Source: Akkermansiaceae bacterium UBA1315 | GTDB lineage: Bacteria; Verrucomicrobiota; Verrucomicrobiia; Verrucomicrobiales; Akkermansiaceae | Length of the DNA: 64,000 nt | Direction of reading: 5' to 3' | Assembly (NCBI GenBank): GCA_002307065.1 | Contig: DBTN01000039.1 | Location: 4,005 to 68,004 of the forward strand | Shown: in pieces, positions 35,544 through 43,865 of the stretch | How positions within the stretch are numbered: position 1 is the first letter of the stretch | Layout of the letters: every line of letters starts with the position of its first letter | Notes under the pieces: generated by a model | What the model was told of the DNA's origin: nothing | The model's input: only the letters and a program-made list of their open reading frames with translations | Databases searched by the model: none | Position numbers and translations under genes: made by a program

Positions 35544-36596
35544 TTATCGCTTCAATCCGTAGCCAACTTCGTTGTCGAGCACTTGCCGAAGGTTGTCCAT
35601 TCCTTCGCCCTGCTCCGCAGAAATCGGGATGATATCGACTTTCGGGAAACGTTGACGAAACGCTTCGAGATTTTCCGCCGCGCCTTCCAAGTCCATCTTG
35701 TTGGCGATGACTTTCCACGGGAAACGTGAGAGTTCGTCGTCGTATTCCTTGATTTCCTTCCGAAGAATTTCCAAATCGGAAACCGGATCACGACCTTCGC
35801 TGCTGCCCATGTCGATGACAAACAGCAACACGCGACAACGTGTGATGTGACGGAGGAATTCGTGGCCAAGACCGCGATTTTCATGCGCTCCCTCGATCAA
35901 ACCGGGAATGTCCGCCACCGTGCAGCGACGAAATCCAGGAAACTCGACGACTCCGACGACCGGTTGCAGCGTCGTGAACGGATAAGAGGCGACTTTCGGC
36001 TTCGCGTGGGAAAGTTTACCCAAAAGCGTGGATTTTCCTGCGTTGGGAAATCCGACCAATCCAGCATCCGCGATTCGGCGCAGTTCCAGGTAGAAAACCG
36101 CCTGGTCCCCGGGAGTGCCGAGCGTGTGCTCCGTCGGAGAGCGGTTGGTGGACGTACGGAAATTCCAGTTTCCCCGGCCAGGCTCGCCGCCTTTGCAGAG
36201 GACAAATTCCTGCCCGTCTTCGGTCAAGTCGGCGATCGGCTCAAGGTCGATCCCTTCGTCGCTCCGTTCCATTTCCACCGCTTCCTGAACGTGAGTCGCT
36301 TGGCTGCGATAAACCACCGTACCCGGAGGGACTCGCCCAATCACGCGCTTGCCGCTTTTACCGGTTTTGCGGGAACCTTGACCGCTCGCTCCGTTTTCGG
36401 CAATCAGCTTAGGATCATAGTGATAAGCGCGCAGGTTGTCCGTTGAATGATCGACAACCAGGACGATGTCTCCACCGGCCCCACCGTCACCCCCGTCCGG
36501 ACCGCCGCGTGGCACGAATTTCTCCCGACGAAACGTCGCGACGCCGTTTCCGCCGTCGCCGGCTTTCGCGAAAATTCGAATGTGATCGATGAACAT
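35544..36596 (-). CDS. obgE: Obg/CgtA GTPase
   Basis: Ribosome-assembly and stress-linked GTPase of 350 aa. The glycine-rich Obg fold spans about 1-158 (AKAGDGGNGVATFRREKFVP, GGPDGGDGGAGGDIVLVVD). The G domain has G1 GFPNAGKSTLL, G2/G3 TTLQPVVG and VADIPGLIEGA, and G4 VIANKMDLE. It lacks the C-terminal OCT extension, like many Gram-negative Obg proteins. ATG at 36596. It heads a three-gene minus-strand operon; rplU-rpmA, its common partners, are not here. Confidence 0.96.
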   Translation of the reverse strand: MFIDHIRIFAKAGDGGNGVATFRREKFVPRGGPDGGDGGAGGDIVLVVDHSTDNLRAYHYDPKLIAENGASGQGSRKTGKSGKRVIGRVPPGTVVYRSQATHVQEAVEMERSDEGIDLEPIADLTEDGQEFVLCKGGEPGRGNWNFRTSTNRSPTEHTLGTPGDQAVFYLELRRIADAGLVGFPNAGKSTLLGKLSHAKPKVASYPFTTLQPVVGVVEFPGFRRCTVADIPGLIEGAHENRGLGHEFLRHITRCRVLLFVIDMGSSEGRDPVSDLEILRKEIKEYDDELSRFPWKVIANKMDLEGAAENLEAFRQRFPKVDIIPISAEQGEGMDNLRQVLDNEVGYGLKR

Positions 36597-36720
36597 GCGG
36601 AACCATCGCCCATCTCAGCCTTCTTGGTCAACGGCAATGCTTAAATGTCTCGCAGATCCCTTTGAAACCGGTCGGCTCGATTTTACTTCCGGCCACTGCT
36701 CGGTCTGCTTCAATGAGTCC

Positions 36721-37206
36721 ATGTTCCGCAAGTTAACGGTTTTCGCTGCGCTCGCCTCGTTCTGTCTCACACCGCTCGTCCATGCGGGCGGGAAAGGCGG
36801 CGAAGAAGCGTCGATCTCTTTTCACATCGAGACCGACGCCAACGAAAACCCCAAAATGATTTTCCCGCAGTTGGTGAACGGAAAAACCCGCTATTTCCGC
36901 CGCATTTCCGAAGTTTCGACCCGAGACATCGCTTCTTTCAGTCCGTTTCCCTCGGACGATGGACAATCGTATGGTGTGGTTTTTAAGCTGAAAGATCACG
37001 CCGCCCGCCGTCTTTCCGCGATCACCAGTGTGAATCTCGACCGCTGGCTCGCCGCCCGAGCCAATGGCCGGGTCATCGACGCCGTCATCATTGATCAACA
37101 GATCAACGACGGAACCTTAGTCGTCTGGAAAGGCGTAAACCTCACCGATATCGCCCTGCTCGATGAGTCATTTATTCGCACCGGTGAAAAGGAGAAGCGC
37201 AAATAA
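36721..37206 (+). CDS. secreted hypothetical protein with SecD-P1-like segment
   Basis: 161 aa with signal peptide (FRKLTVFAALASFCLTPLVHA). The mature part begins GGKGGEEASISFHIETDANE. The block VFKLKDHAARRLSAITSVN and INDGTLVVWKGVN resemble the SecD periplasmic P1 repeat (LN...GA..F...T..N.GR.LAI..D..V), but the protein has no membrane segment. It may be a stand-alone SecD-like substrate-handling domain. The ATG at 36721 is used; the frame is open from 36589 but lacks a signal peptide there. It precedes the M23 peptidase gene by 13 bases. Confidence 0.7.
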   Translation: MFRKLTVFAALASFCLTPLVHAGGKGGEEASISFHIETDANENPKMIFPQLVNGKTRYFRRISEVSTRDIASFSPFPSDDGQSYGVVFKLKDHAARRLSAITSVNLDRWLAARANGRVIDAVIIDQQINDGTLVVWKGVNLTDIALLDESFIRTGEKEKRK

Positions 37207-37219
37207 CCCCTGCGGAAAG

Positions 37220-38260
37220 ATGCCTTTTCCTCTGAAACGAGCCCTCGCCTTCCTTTTCGCCTTCGCCGGCCTCGCCCACGCGGCTCCACTCGACCTGCGT
37301 TTACCAACGGAAAATCGCCACCTTTTCAGCGGCGAATTCGACAAATTTTACATGTATGTCGATCGGAATTTCGAAGGCCAACGATCCCAGCCTTGGGAAG
37401 CTGGTTCTTTCGGATTGGTCCGAACGCCCGTCCGCGTCGCCAATGAAGTGCTTCTGACGAAATTTCACGAAGGCATCGATATCCAACCGATCAAACGGGA
37501 TGCCGCTGGAAATCCCCTGGATCTCGTCACCAGCATCGCCGATGGCACCGTCGTCCACATCAGCCCACTCGCCGGCCGCAGCAATTACGGCAAATACCTC
37601 GTGGTGGAGCACCTTTGGGAAAATTCCCGGGTCTATTCGCTCTACGCCCACCTCGCCGACATCACTTGTGAGCCAGGGGATTTGGTAAAAGTTGGATCCG
37701 TTTTGGGCCGCATGGGCTACACCGGTGCCGGCATCAACCGGGTGCGCTCCCACCTTCACCTCGAGATCGCATTTATGATGACGAACCATTTCGACGATTG
37801 GCAAAAGGCCAGCGGTGGAGGCATCAACTATCAGGGAAATTTTAATGGCATGAATCTCAGCGGCATCAATCCCGCCGATTTTTTCCTCGCTCACCAGAAG
37901 AACCCCGAACTGCAGTTCAGCCAATTTGTCGCCTCCGTGCCGGTTTATTTCAAAGTGATCGCCCCCGCGAAAGGCACACCCGATTTCGTCACCCGCTACC
38001 CATGGATCGCGCAGGGTCTGGCCGAAGGAGCGGAGTCATGGGAAATCAGTTTCAGCGCAACGGGCCATCCGATTTCTTTCGTTCCAAGTCTCCGTAAGGT
38101 TGCCGAACCGACAGTATCGCAGATCCGCCCCTCGACCTTTCCCCACCGGTTGCTCACCCGCGGCCTCGTCACTGGTGAAGAAAATCGCGCATCGCTTTCC
38201 CCCAACGGAAAAAAACTCGTCGCCCTGCTGATGGGTGATTTCCCGATTTCTCAACCTTAA
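37220..38260 (+). CDS. secreted M23 family metallopeptidase (LytM-like)
   Basis: 346 aa with signal peptide (LKRALAFLFAFAGLAHA). Zinc ligands are visible: His and Asp in KFHEGIDIQ (H-x3-D) and HLHLEIAF (H-x-H). The lytM core YGKYLVVEHLW and VYSLYAHLADI lies between. M23 enzymes cut peptidoglycan cross-links, or act as regulators when ligands are lost, and here the ligands are intact. An extended C-terminal region of about 130 residues is not recognised. It is 13 bases after the preceding secreted protein, probably one operon for cell-wall work. Confidence 0.88.
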   Translation: MPFPLKRALAFLFAFAGLAHAAPLDLRLPTENRHLFSGEFDKFYMYVDRNFEGQRSQPWEAGSFGLVRTPVRVANEVLLTKFHEGIDIQPIKRDAAGNPLDLVTSIADGTVVHISPLAGRSNYGKYLVVEHLWENSRVYSLYAHLADITCEPGDLVKVGSVLGRMGYTGAGINRVRSHLHLEIAFMMTNHFDDWQKASGGGINYQGNFNGMNLSGINPADFFLAHQKNPELQFSQFVASVPVYFKVIAPAKGTPDFVTRYPWIAQGLAEGAESWEISFSATGHPISFVPSLRKVAEPTVSQIRPSTFPHRLLTRGLVTGEENRASLSPNGKKLVALLMGDFPISQP

Positions 38261-38271
38261 TACTCCTTCCG

Positions 38272-38736
38272 ATGAAAGACTCCATCCTCGAAAAAATCGA
38301 ATCCCTCGGCCTCAAACTTCCCGCCGCTCCACCTCCGGTTGGCGCTTATATCAACTGTGTTCGCACCGGCAACTTGCTGTTTCTTTCCGGCGGTCTGCCA
38401 ATCGACGGCGAACGAAAAATCATCGGCAAAGTTCCCTCCGCTGTTTCGATTGAAGAAGCCCGCGAAGGCGCCCGCATCATCATCCTCAACCGCCTCGCCA
38501 TCATCCTCGAAGAAATCGGATCGCTTGATAAGGTGAAACAAATCGTCACGCTCAACGGCTTCGTCAACTCCGAGCCGGACTTTTACAACCACCCCCAAGT
38601 CATCAACGGGGCCTCCGAATTGCTCGTCGAAATTTTCGGAGAAAAGGGCAAACACACGCGCACCGCCCTGGGAGCCGCTGCCTTACCGCTGAACGTCGCG
38701 GTCGAAATCAATCTCATCGTCGAGATCGAAGATTGA
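38272..38736 (+). CDS. RidA/YjgF/UK114-family protein
   Basis: 154-aa trimeric-fold protein of the YjgF/RidA superfamily (longer YjgH-like subgroup). The active-site Arg is in HTRTALGAAALP, and the N-terminal LEKIESLGLKLP and LSGGLPIDG match the group. RidA proper deaminates reactive enamine/imine intermediates from PLP enzymes; the subgroup here is often less well defined. The tatD-like gene overlaps by one base (TGATG), so the two are translationally linked, and both follow the M23 gene by 11 bases. Confidence 0.9.
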   Translation: MKDSILEKIESLGLKLPAAPPPVGAYINCVRTGNLLFLSGGLPIDGERKIIGKVPSAVSIEEAREGARIIILNRLAIILEEIGSLDKVKQIVTLNGFVNSEPDFYNHPQVINGASELLVEIFGEKGKHTRTALGAAALPLNVAVEINLIVEIED

Positions 38737-39548
38737 TGCCGCTTTGGATCGACAGCCACAATCACCTTCAAGACGCCCGCCTCGGCGATCCACAACCGGT
38801 CGTCGCAGCGATGCGAGACGCCGGAATCGAACAGTGTGTCGTCAACGCAACCCATGAAGGCGATTGGGCAGACGTCGAACAATTGGCGAACGATCATCCG
38901 GGTTTCATCACACCGGTTTTCGGCATTCATCCTTGGCGCGCCGACACGGCCACAACCGGTTGGGAAAACCGGTTGGTCGATCTGTTAGAAAAATACCCGC
39001 AGTCGTCGGTCGGTGAATGCGGCTTGGACGGCTGGATTTCCTCGCCATCTTTCGATGTTCAGCAACCGGTTTTCCAGACCCAGCTTCGCATCGCTCGCGA
39101 GCTAGATCGCCCGATCACCATTCACGCGCTGAAGGCGTGGGAACCGCTGTTCGAGGCATTCGAAAAACAACCGCCGCCTCGCCGGTTTCTCATGCACTCA
39201 TTTGGCGGATCTTGGGAAATCGCTCAACGCCTACTCCCCCTCGGCGCGTTTTTTTCATTTTCCGGTTATTTTCTCCACAGCCGGAAATCCGCCGTGCTCG
39301 AAACCTTCCGGAAAATCCCGCGCGACCGCATTCTCTTGGAAACCGACGCGCCGGACATGCTTCCGCCTGCGGAATTCATCACGCATCCGCTGGCGGAAAA
39401 TCGAAATCATCCTGCCAATCTTGCTTCCATCGCAACCGCTCTAGCGAAATCGCTCGATATAACGCCAGAAGTCCTCGCCAACATGACCCGCGAAAACCAC
39501 GCCTGCTGGATCTCGGACTTTAATCCGAATTCCTCCGCTTCGGACTAA
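38736..39548 (+). CDS. TatD-family metal-dependent hydrolase
   Basis: 270-aa TIM-barrel amidohydrolase/DNase-like protein. Metal ligands appear in IDSHNHLQD (HxH), GECGLDGW (Glu), TIHALKAWE (His), LMHSFGGS (His) and ETDAPDML (Asp). TatD enzymes have 3'-5' exonuclease activity and are implicated in DNA repair or nucleic-acid turnover. ATG 38736 overlaps the RidA stop. The last 14 codons and the stop lie inside a long inverted repeat (39508-39560), so the C-terminal tail after ACWISDF is probably supplied by that repeat. Confidence 0.9.
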   Translation: MPLWIDSHNHLQDARLGDPQPVVAAMRDAGIEQCVVNATHEGDWADVEQLANDHPGFITPVFGIHPWRADTATTGWENRLVDLLEKYPQSSVGECGLDGWISSPSFDVQQPVFQTQLRIARELDRPITIHALKAWEPLFEAFEKQPPPRRFLMHSFGGSWEIAQRLLPLGAFFSFSGYFLHSRKSAVLETFRKIPRDRILLETDAPDMLPPAEFITHPLAENRNHPANLASIATALAKSLDITPEVLANMTRENHACWISDFNPNSSASD

Positions 39549-39560
39549 AGTCCGAGATCC
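39508..39560. repeat. long inverted repeat, REP-like, covering tatD 3' end
   Basis: GGATCTCGGACTTTA (39508-39522) is perfectly repeated inverted as TAAAGTCCGAGATCC (39546-39560); after one mismatch the stem continues with TCCGAA/TTCGGA. The tatD stop codon (39546-39548) sits in the right arm. The convergent glutathione transferase ends 5 bases later, so it can also act as a bidirectional terminator. It contains CGGACT-TTA cores like dispersed palindromes. Confidence 0.8.
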
Positions 39561-39565
39561 AATTT

Positions 39566-40480
39566 TCACTTCATAAACTCCAGCTCTGGCCCGAGCGGAA
39601 CGATCTGCGATGGATTGATATCATCGTGGGTGAAATAATAATGCCTTTTGATATGATCGATATTCACCGTCTCCGCAATTCCCGGACGATGATATAACTC
39701 GGTCAAATACCGGTGCAGATTTCGATAATCAAAAATCCGTCGAAGATTGCATTTAAAATGCCCGTGATACACCGCGTCAAATCTCACCAAGGTGCAAAAC
39801 AGCCGCCAGTCCGATTCGACAATTCGATCACCAAATAAAAACCGGTTCGCCCCAAGCCGATCGTCCAAAACATCCAGCGCGGAGAACAATTCCTCAAAAG
39901 CCTTGTTATAACTATCCTGACAGGTCGCGAAGCCCGCCTTATACACGCCGTTGTTCACCTTTTCGTAAATCATTTCCGACAGCGCCGCCTGCTCATCCTC
40001 GATATCCGGCGGAAACAGCTCAACCTCACTGCTGGTAAGCGCGCCGAAGCCTTCGCAAAACATCCGGCAAATGTCGTCTTCGGAATTGTTAACGATCCGG
40101 TTCAGGTCCTTGTCCCACAAAACCGGTACTGTTACCCGCCCTTTGAACGACGGATTGCTTTGGACGTAAGCCTCGCTCAGAAACTCAAATCCATTCACCG
40201 GATCAATGGTATATCCCGGTCCATGCCGGAATGCCCACCCGCGTTCGTCACGAATCGGATCAATCACCGACATGCTGATCGCTTCTTGCAGTCCCATCAG
40301 TTCCCGCACGATGACCGTTCGGCTGGCCCATGGACATGCGAGCGAGACATACAAATGATAACGCCCGCCCACCGCCGGAAAACCCGTCGAACCATCGGCG
40401 GATATCCAATCTCTGAACTCGTCCTCCTGCCTCGCAAATTCTCCGGTTTCAGACTGCTCTTCAGGAAACTGCGCGTTCAT
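39566..40480 (-). CDS. glutathionyl-hydroquinone reductase-like glutathione transferase (Xi class)
   Basis: 304-aa GST of the YqjG/PcpF type. The catalytic Cys is in SLACPWASR, and downstream blocks GRVTVPVLWDKD, NNSEDDICRMF and GDRIVESDWRLFCTLVRFD match the family. These enzymes reduce glutathionyl-hydroquinones with glutathione. The ATG at 40480 is supported. The gene lies downstream of the sigma factor terminator on the same strand; the promoter is therefore probably in 40481-40534. A glutathione-using enzyme in a verrucomicrobium is plausible but its cofactor is not verified. Confidence 0.9.
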   Translation of the reverse strand: MNAQFPEEQSETGEFARQEDEFRDWISADGSTGFPAVGGRYHLYVSLACPWASRTVIVRELMGLQEAISMSVIDPIRDERGWAFRHGPGYTIDPVNGFEFLSEAYVQSNPSFKGRVTVPVLWDKDLNRIVNNSEDDICRMFCEGFGALTSSEVELFPPDIEDEQAALSEMIYEKVNNGVYKAGFATCQDSYNKAFEELFSALDVLDDRLGANRFLFGDRIVESDWRLFCTLVRFDAVYHGHFKCNLRRIFDYRNLHRYLTELYHRPGIAETVNIDHIKRHYYFTHDDINPSQIVPLGPELEFMK

Positions 40481-40534
40481 CCGCTAAAGATTGCCGCCGT
40501 TTTTTTAAAAGCAACCTTCGTCCTCAAAATAAAC

Positions 40535-40565
40535 TCAGCCGCGACAGGAAACCCGCCGCGGCTGA
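40535..40565 (-). terminator. intrinsic terminator after sigma factor gene
   Basis: TCAGCCGCG (40535-40543) pairs with CGCGGCTGA (40557-40565) around a 13-base loop. On the minus strand it is followed by GTTTATTTTGAGG, a broken U-tract. It separates the sigma factor gene from the GST gene. Confidence 0.6.
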
Positions 40566-40596
40566 ATTCAAACACACTACTGTTAATAAAAAGCGA

Positions 40597-41454
40597 TTAA
40601 GCTTCGGCGAAGTCGCCAACCGGTTTTGGAAGGGGCTTCTCTTTCTTGCGAAGCGCTTTGCGCATCTTTGTAAGGGCCGAATTTTGAAGCTGGCGGATTC
40701 GCTCACGCGTCACTCCAAATTCGCGACCGACTTCTTCCAATGTCAAAGGCTTGCGACCGTTGAGACCGAAGCGTTCGTCGATGATCCGGCGTTCACGATC
40801 ATCCAGCACGGAAAGCAGACCATCGAGTTCACCATGCAAGTTTTTGTCGGAAAGCATATCCAGCGGATTCACGGCGCGGTCATCGCCGATGACTTCGCCA
40901 AATTCGGTGGCTTCACCTTCGTTGATCGGAGCATCCAACGACGTCGGACGTTGCGACGCTTGTTTGAGCATGGCGAGCTTGCGACGAGGAAGACCCACTT
41001 CGTCCGCAAGTTCTTCGTCGGTCGGCTCACGGCCGAGCGCTTCTGCCAGCATGGTGGAAATGCGACGCATTTTCGCAATCTTATCGACCATGTGGACCGG
41101 AAGACGAATCGTCTTCGACTGATTTGCAAGAGCGCGTTTGATGGACTGTTTAATCCACCAAGCGGCGTATGTGGAAAGTTTACCGCCCTTTTCCGGATCG
41201 AATCGTTCCACGGCTTTCATCAGACCGATGTTCCCTTCGGAAATCAAGTCGGTCACTGGCAGTCCGTAGTTCGAATAATCCTGAGCGATCTTCACGACCA
41301 GCCGGAGGTTGGCGCGGATCATGTGGGAGCGGGCCTCCGGGTCGCCGTTTTTGATGCGCTCGGCAAGAGCGACTTCCTCTTCAGCAGTGAGAAGAGGCGT
41401 CTTGGAGATCTCGCGCAAGTAGAGCTTGAGGCTGCTGTCTGATTCGTAAGCCAT
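40597..41454 (-). CDS. RNA polymerase sigma factor, sigma-70 group 2 (RpoS/HrdB-like)
   Basis: 285 aa: region 1.2 (LKLYLREISKTPLLTAEEE), region 2.1-2.4 (DLISEGNIGLMKAVERFD, STYAAWWIKQSIKRALANQ), region 3 and region 4.2 (TLEEVGREFGVTRERIRQL). It lacks region 1.1 and the large non-conserved insert of RpoD, so it is a group-2 sigma (or a short primary sigma). Such short forms occur in PVC bacteria beside a longer RpoD. ATG at 41454. Monocistronic: a terminator follows, and 310 bp of upstream DNA precede pyrD. Promoter control is not visible. Confidence 0.93.
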   Translation of the reverse strand: MAYESDSSLKLYLREISKTPLLTAEEEVALAERIKNGDPEARSHMIRANLRLVVKIAQDYSNYGLPVTDLISEGNIGLMKAVERFDPEKGGKLSTYAAWWIKQSIKRALANQSKTIRLPVHMVDKIAKMRRISTMLAEALGREPTDEELADEVGLPRRKLAMLKQASQRPTSLDAPINEGEATEFGEVIGDDRAVNPLDMLSDKNLHGELDGLLSVLDDRERRIIDERFGLNGRKPLTLEEVGREFGVTRERIRQLQNSALTKMRKALRKKEKPLPKPVGDFAEA

Positions 41455-41764
41455 AATGATTTGGGCTGGGGTTCCTAATTAAGCGTCGTCAAAAAGGCGT
41501 TTATTCCGTTTTTGTGAAAAAAATGCATGGTGAATACATTTTCCGGAAATCTGAACCTTTCTGAAGATGCTCTCTTCTTCATCTTTGCAATTTCCGTGCC
41601 CGGGGCGATATTCGTCATTCGATCTATTCAACTCACTAACCGCCAGTGTCCGAGCTGAATTCCAACACATGAATTGACGCCCTCAATCGTGCAAAATGAA
41701 CGGCTCGATGGTCATATTGACACGTGTCAAGATGGCAAAGTGCGCCATTTCGGTAAATTGATGG
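41455..41764. other. 310-bp spacer between sigma factor and pyrD
   Basis: No gene seen. Must hold the sigma factor promoter (minus) and the pyrD promoter (plus). An AT-rich tract lies at 41500-41545. The clearest feature is the perfect palindrome TTGACACGTGTCAA (41717-41730), described separately. Short open frames here have no family resemblance. Confidence 0.5.
41717..41730. promoter_or_regulatory. perfect 14-bp palindrome, candidate operator
   Basis: TTGACACGTGTCAA is a perfect palindrome, containing a consensus -35 hexamer TTGACA in both orientations. It lies 34 bases before the pyrD start and over 260 bases from the sigma factor start. It could be an operator. No -10 box follows at 16-18 bases on either strand. 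Confidence 0.4.
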
Positions 41765-42838
41765 ATGGGGAAGTTCGACAATTCGCGTCGATTCCCTCAC
41801 CGTTTTGCCGTGCTTGACGCAACTTATCCGCTATTCCGATCCGCTCTTTTTCGTCTCGATGCAGAAGTGGCGCACCACACCAGCCTGAAAGCGCTACGTT
41901 TTGCGGAGCGAACCGGTTTGTTGGGAGCCATCTGCGCAATTGATGAATTTTACTCACCCGTTGAGGTGATGGGACTCTCCTTTCCCAACCGGGTCGGTCT
42001 TGCGGCTGGCTTGGACAAGGAAGGAAATACCATTGATGCCCTGGGGCGACTCGGATTCGGATTTGTGGAAATCGGGACGATCACCCCACGGCCCCAAGCG
42101 GGAAATCCAAAACCTCGCCTTTTCCGGTTGATTCCTCATGAAGCAATCATCAACCGCATGGGTTTCAACAATCCAGGCATCGAGGTCGGCGTTGAAAATG
42201 TGCGGGCGACTCGCCATTTCAACGGAGTCATCGGTTTCAACATCGGCAAAAATAAGGACACGCCGAATGAAAACGCGGCGGACGATTATCTCGCCTGTCT
42301 TCGCGCTGCCTACCCGGTCGCGGATTATGTCGCGGTCAATCTTTCCTCGCCGAACACGCCAGGCCTCCGCGATTTGCAAGGAGCGGAAGCCAGCGCTCGG
42401 TTGCTCGAAACGCTAAAAAAGGAGCAGCAGCGTCTCGCCACCGAACATGGAAAAGCCGTGCCTTTGCTTTTTAAAGTCGCCCCCGATCTCGACGAAGCCC
42501 ACATCCGTGATCTGGCGAAGGTTTTCCGGGATGGAGGATTGGACGGACTGATCGCGACGAACACGACGCTCGATCGCGCACGGGTCATCGATCATCCGAG
42601 CGCTCAGGAAGCGGGCGGACTTTCGGGCAAACCGGTCCTGGAAAAAAGCACGGAGGTGCTCGGCTTATTCGCGAGTCATCTCGGGTCGCAAATTCCCATC
42701 ATCGGCGTGGGTGGGATCTTTTCGCTGGCCGATGCGCAGGCGAAAATCGCCGCCGGTGCGGCGCTCGTGCAAATTTACACTTCGTTCATTTACCGAGGTC
42801 CGAAGCTCGTGCGTGAATTGGTCGAAGGACTTGGCTGA
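41765..42838 (+). CDS. pyrD: dihydroorotate dehydrogenase, class 2
   Basis: Membrane-associated, quinone-linked step of pyrimidine synthesis. 357 aa with an N-terminal class-2 helical region (YPLFRSALFRLDAEVAHHT) and the FMN barrel: VGLAAGLDKEGN, NRMGFNNPG, NLSSPNTPGLRDLQG (the active-site Ser of class 2 in this loop), VAPDLDEAH and GVGGIFSLADA. ATG 41765 is used; a GTG at 41810 would give the class-2 N-terminus without 15 extra residues. A palindrome lies just upstream. Not adjacent to other pyr genes. Confidence 0.94.
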   Translation: MGKFDNSRRFPHRFAVLDATYPLFRSALFRLDAEVAHHTSLKALRFAERTGLLGAICAIDEFYSPVEVMGLSFPNRVGLAAGLDKEGNTIDALGRLGFGFVEIGTITPRPQAGNPKPRLFRLIPHEAIINRMGFNNPGIEVGVENVRATRHFNGVIGFNIGKNKDTPNENAADDYLACLRAAYPVADYVAVNLSSPNTPGLRDLQGAEASARLLETLKKEQQRLATEHGKAVPLLFKVAPDLDEAHIRDLAKVFRDGGLDGLIATNTTLDRARVIDHPSAQEAGGLSGKPVLEKSTEVLGLFASHLGSQIPIIGVGGIFSLADAQAKIAAGAALVQIYTSFIYRGPKLVRELVEGLG

Positions 42839-42849
42839 TCCCGTGGGGC

Positions 42850-42865
42850 GCAAACTTTAGTTTGC
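42850..42865. repeat. short palindrome in pyrD-moxR spacer
   Basis: GCAAACT-TT-AGTTTGC, perfect 7-base arms. Its CTTTAGT centre resembles the longer palindrome at 39508-39560, suggesting a family of small dispersed palindromes. It may also contribute to ending the pyrD transcript, though no U-run follows. Confidence 0.5.
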
Positions 42866-42917
42866 TCTTCACACAAATGGCGGCCTTTTTAAAAACCCAG
42901 ATCTAACAGAAAACCCA

Positions 42918-43853
42918 ATGATCGATTCACCTACCGCCGCACGCCTTGAATCCGCTGTCTGTTCGGTCGTCCGCGGCCAAAAAGAGGTGATCCGCCGAGT
43001 GCTGGCCTGCATGATTTCCGGGGGGCACGTGCTGCTGGAAGACTATCCCGGAACCGGTAAGACCACTTTGGCGAAAGCCATCGCAAAAGCCATCTACGGC
43101 ACGGTTTTTAAACGTGTGCAGTTTACTCCGGATCTCCTGCCCTCGGACATCCTCGGGGTTTCAGTGCTTGATCCGCGCACCCAGGAATTCCGGTTCCATC
43201 CAGGGCCGATTTTCACCGATATTCTTTTGGCGGATGAAATCAACCGCGCCTCACCGCGAACTCAAAGCGCGCTGCTCGAAGCGATGGGTGAACGCCAAGC
43301 GACGGTCGAAGGGGAACGGCACGATCTCGACCGCTTGTTTTTTGTCATCGCCACTCAAAATCCGGTCGAGTTTCGCGGAACTTATCCTCTCCCCGAAGCG
43401 CAAATGGACCGATTTTCCATGCAGTGCGCACTCGGTTATGTGAGCGCCGAGGAGGAGGTCGCGATCCTCTCCGATCAGGTGGAAACTCATCCGGTCGATA
43501 CGCTGGAGCCCGTCGCCAATCGCGAGGAAATCCTCAATCTGATGAGCGCCGCGAGGAAAATCCGCTTCAGTGATGAGCTCCGACATTACGTCGTGGCATT
43601 GGTCGGGGCGACGCGCGGGCGTCCGGAAATTCAGCTCGCCGCCAGCCCGCGAGCGTCGTTGGCTTTGATGAAAGTTTCCCAAGCGCTTGCCCTTTTTGAA
43701 GGCCAGGAATTCGTCACTCCCGAAACCATTCAAGCGGTCGCGGCAGATGTGATCGCCCACCGGTTGGTCCTCGCGCCCGAGGCGAAATTTTCCGGCCTGA
43801 CTGCTCGCCGGGTTGTCGCGGATCTCATTGCCGAAACACCGGTTCCCGTGTAG
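42918..43853 (+). CDS. MoxR-type AAA+ ATPase
   Basis: 311-aa AAA+ chaperone of the MoxR family. Walker A EDYPGTGKTTLAKAIAKA, Walker B ILLADEINRASPRTQSALL, sensor-1 VIATQNPVEF, arginine-finger region PLPEAQMDRFSM, and the C-terminal lid. MoxR proteins assemble or activate metal-containing or von Willebrand-type partners. It starts a three-gene operon: the DUF58 gene follows after 12 bases and the transglutaminase after that. TCTAACAGA immediately precedes the start (42902-42910). Confidence 0.93.
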   Translation: MIDSPTAARLESAVCSVVRGQKEVIRRVLACMISGGHVLLEDYPGTGKTTLAKAIAKAIYGTVFKRVQFTPDLLPSDILGVSVLDPRTQEFRFHPGPIFTDILLADEINRASPRTQSALLEAMGERQATVEGERHDLDRLFFVIATQNPVEFRGTYPLPEAQMDRFSMQCALGYVSAEEEVAILSDQVETHPVDTLEPVANREEILNLMSAARKIRFSDELRHYVVALVGATRGRPEIQLAASPRASLALMKVSQALALFEGQEFVTPETIQAVAADVIAHRLVLAPEAKFSGLTARRVVADLIAETPVPV

Positions 43854-43865
43854 GTTCCACCGTTT

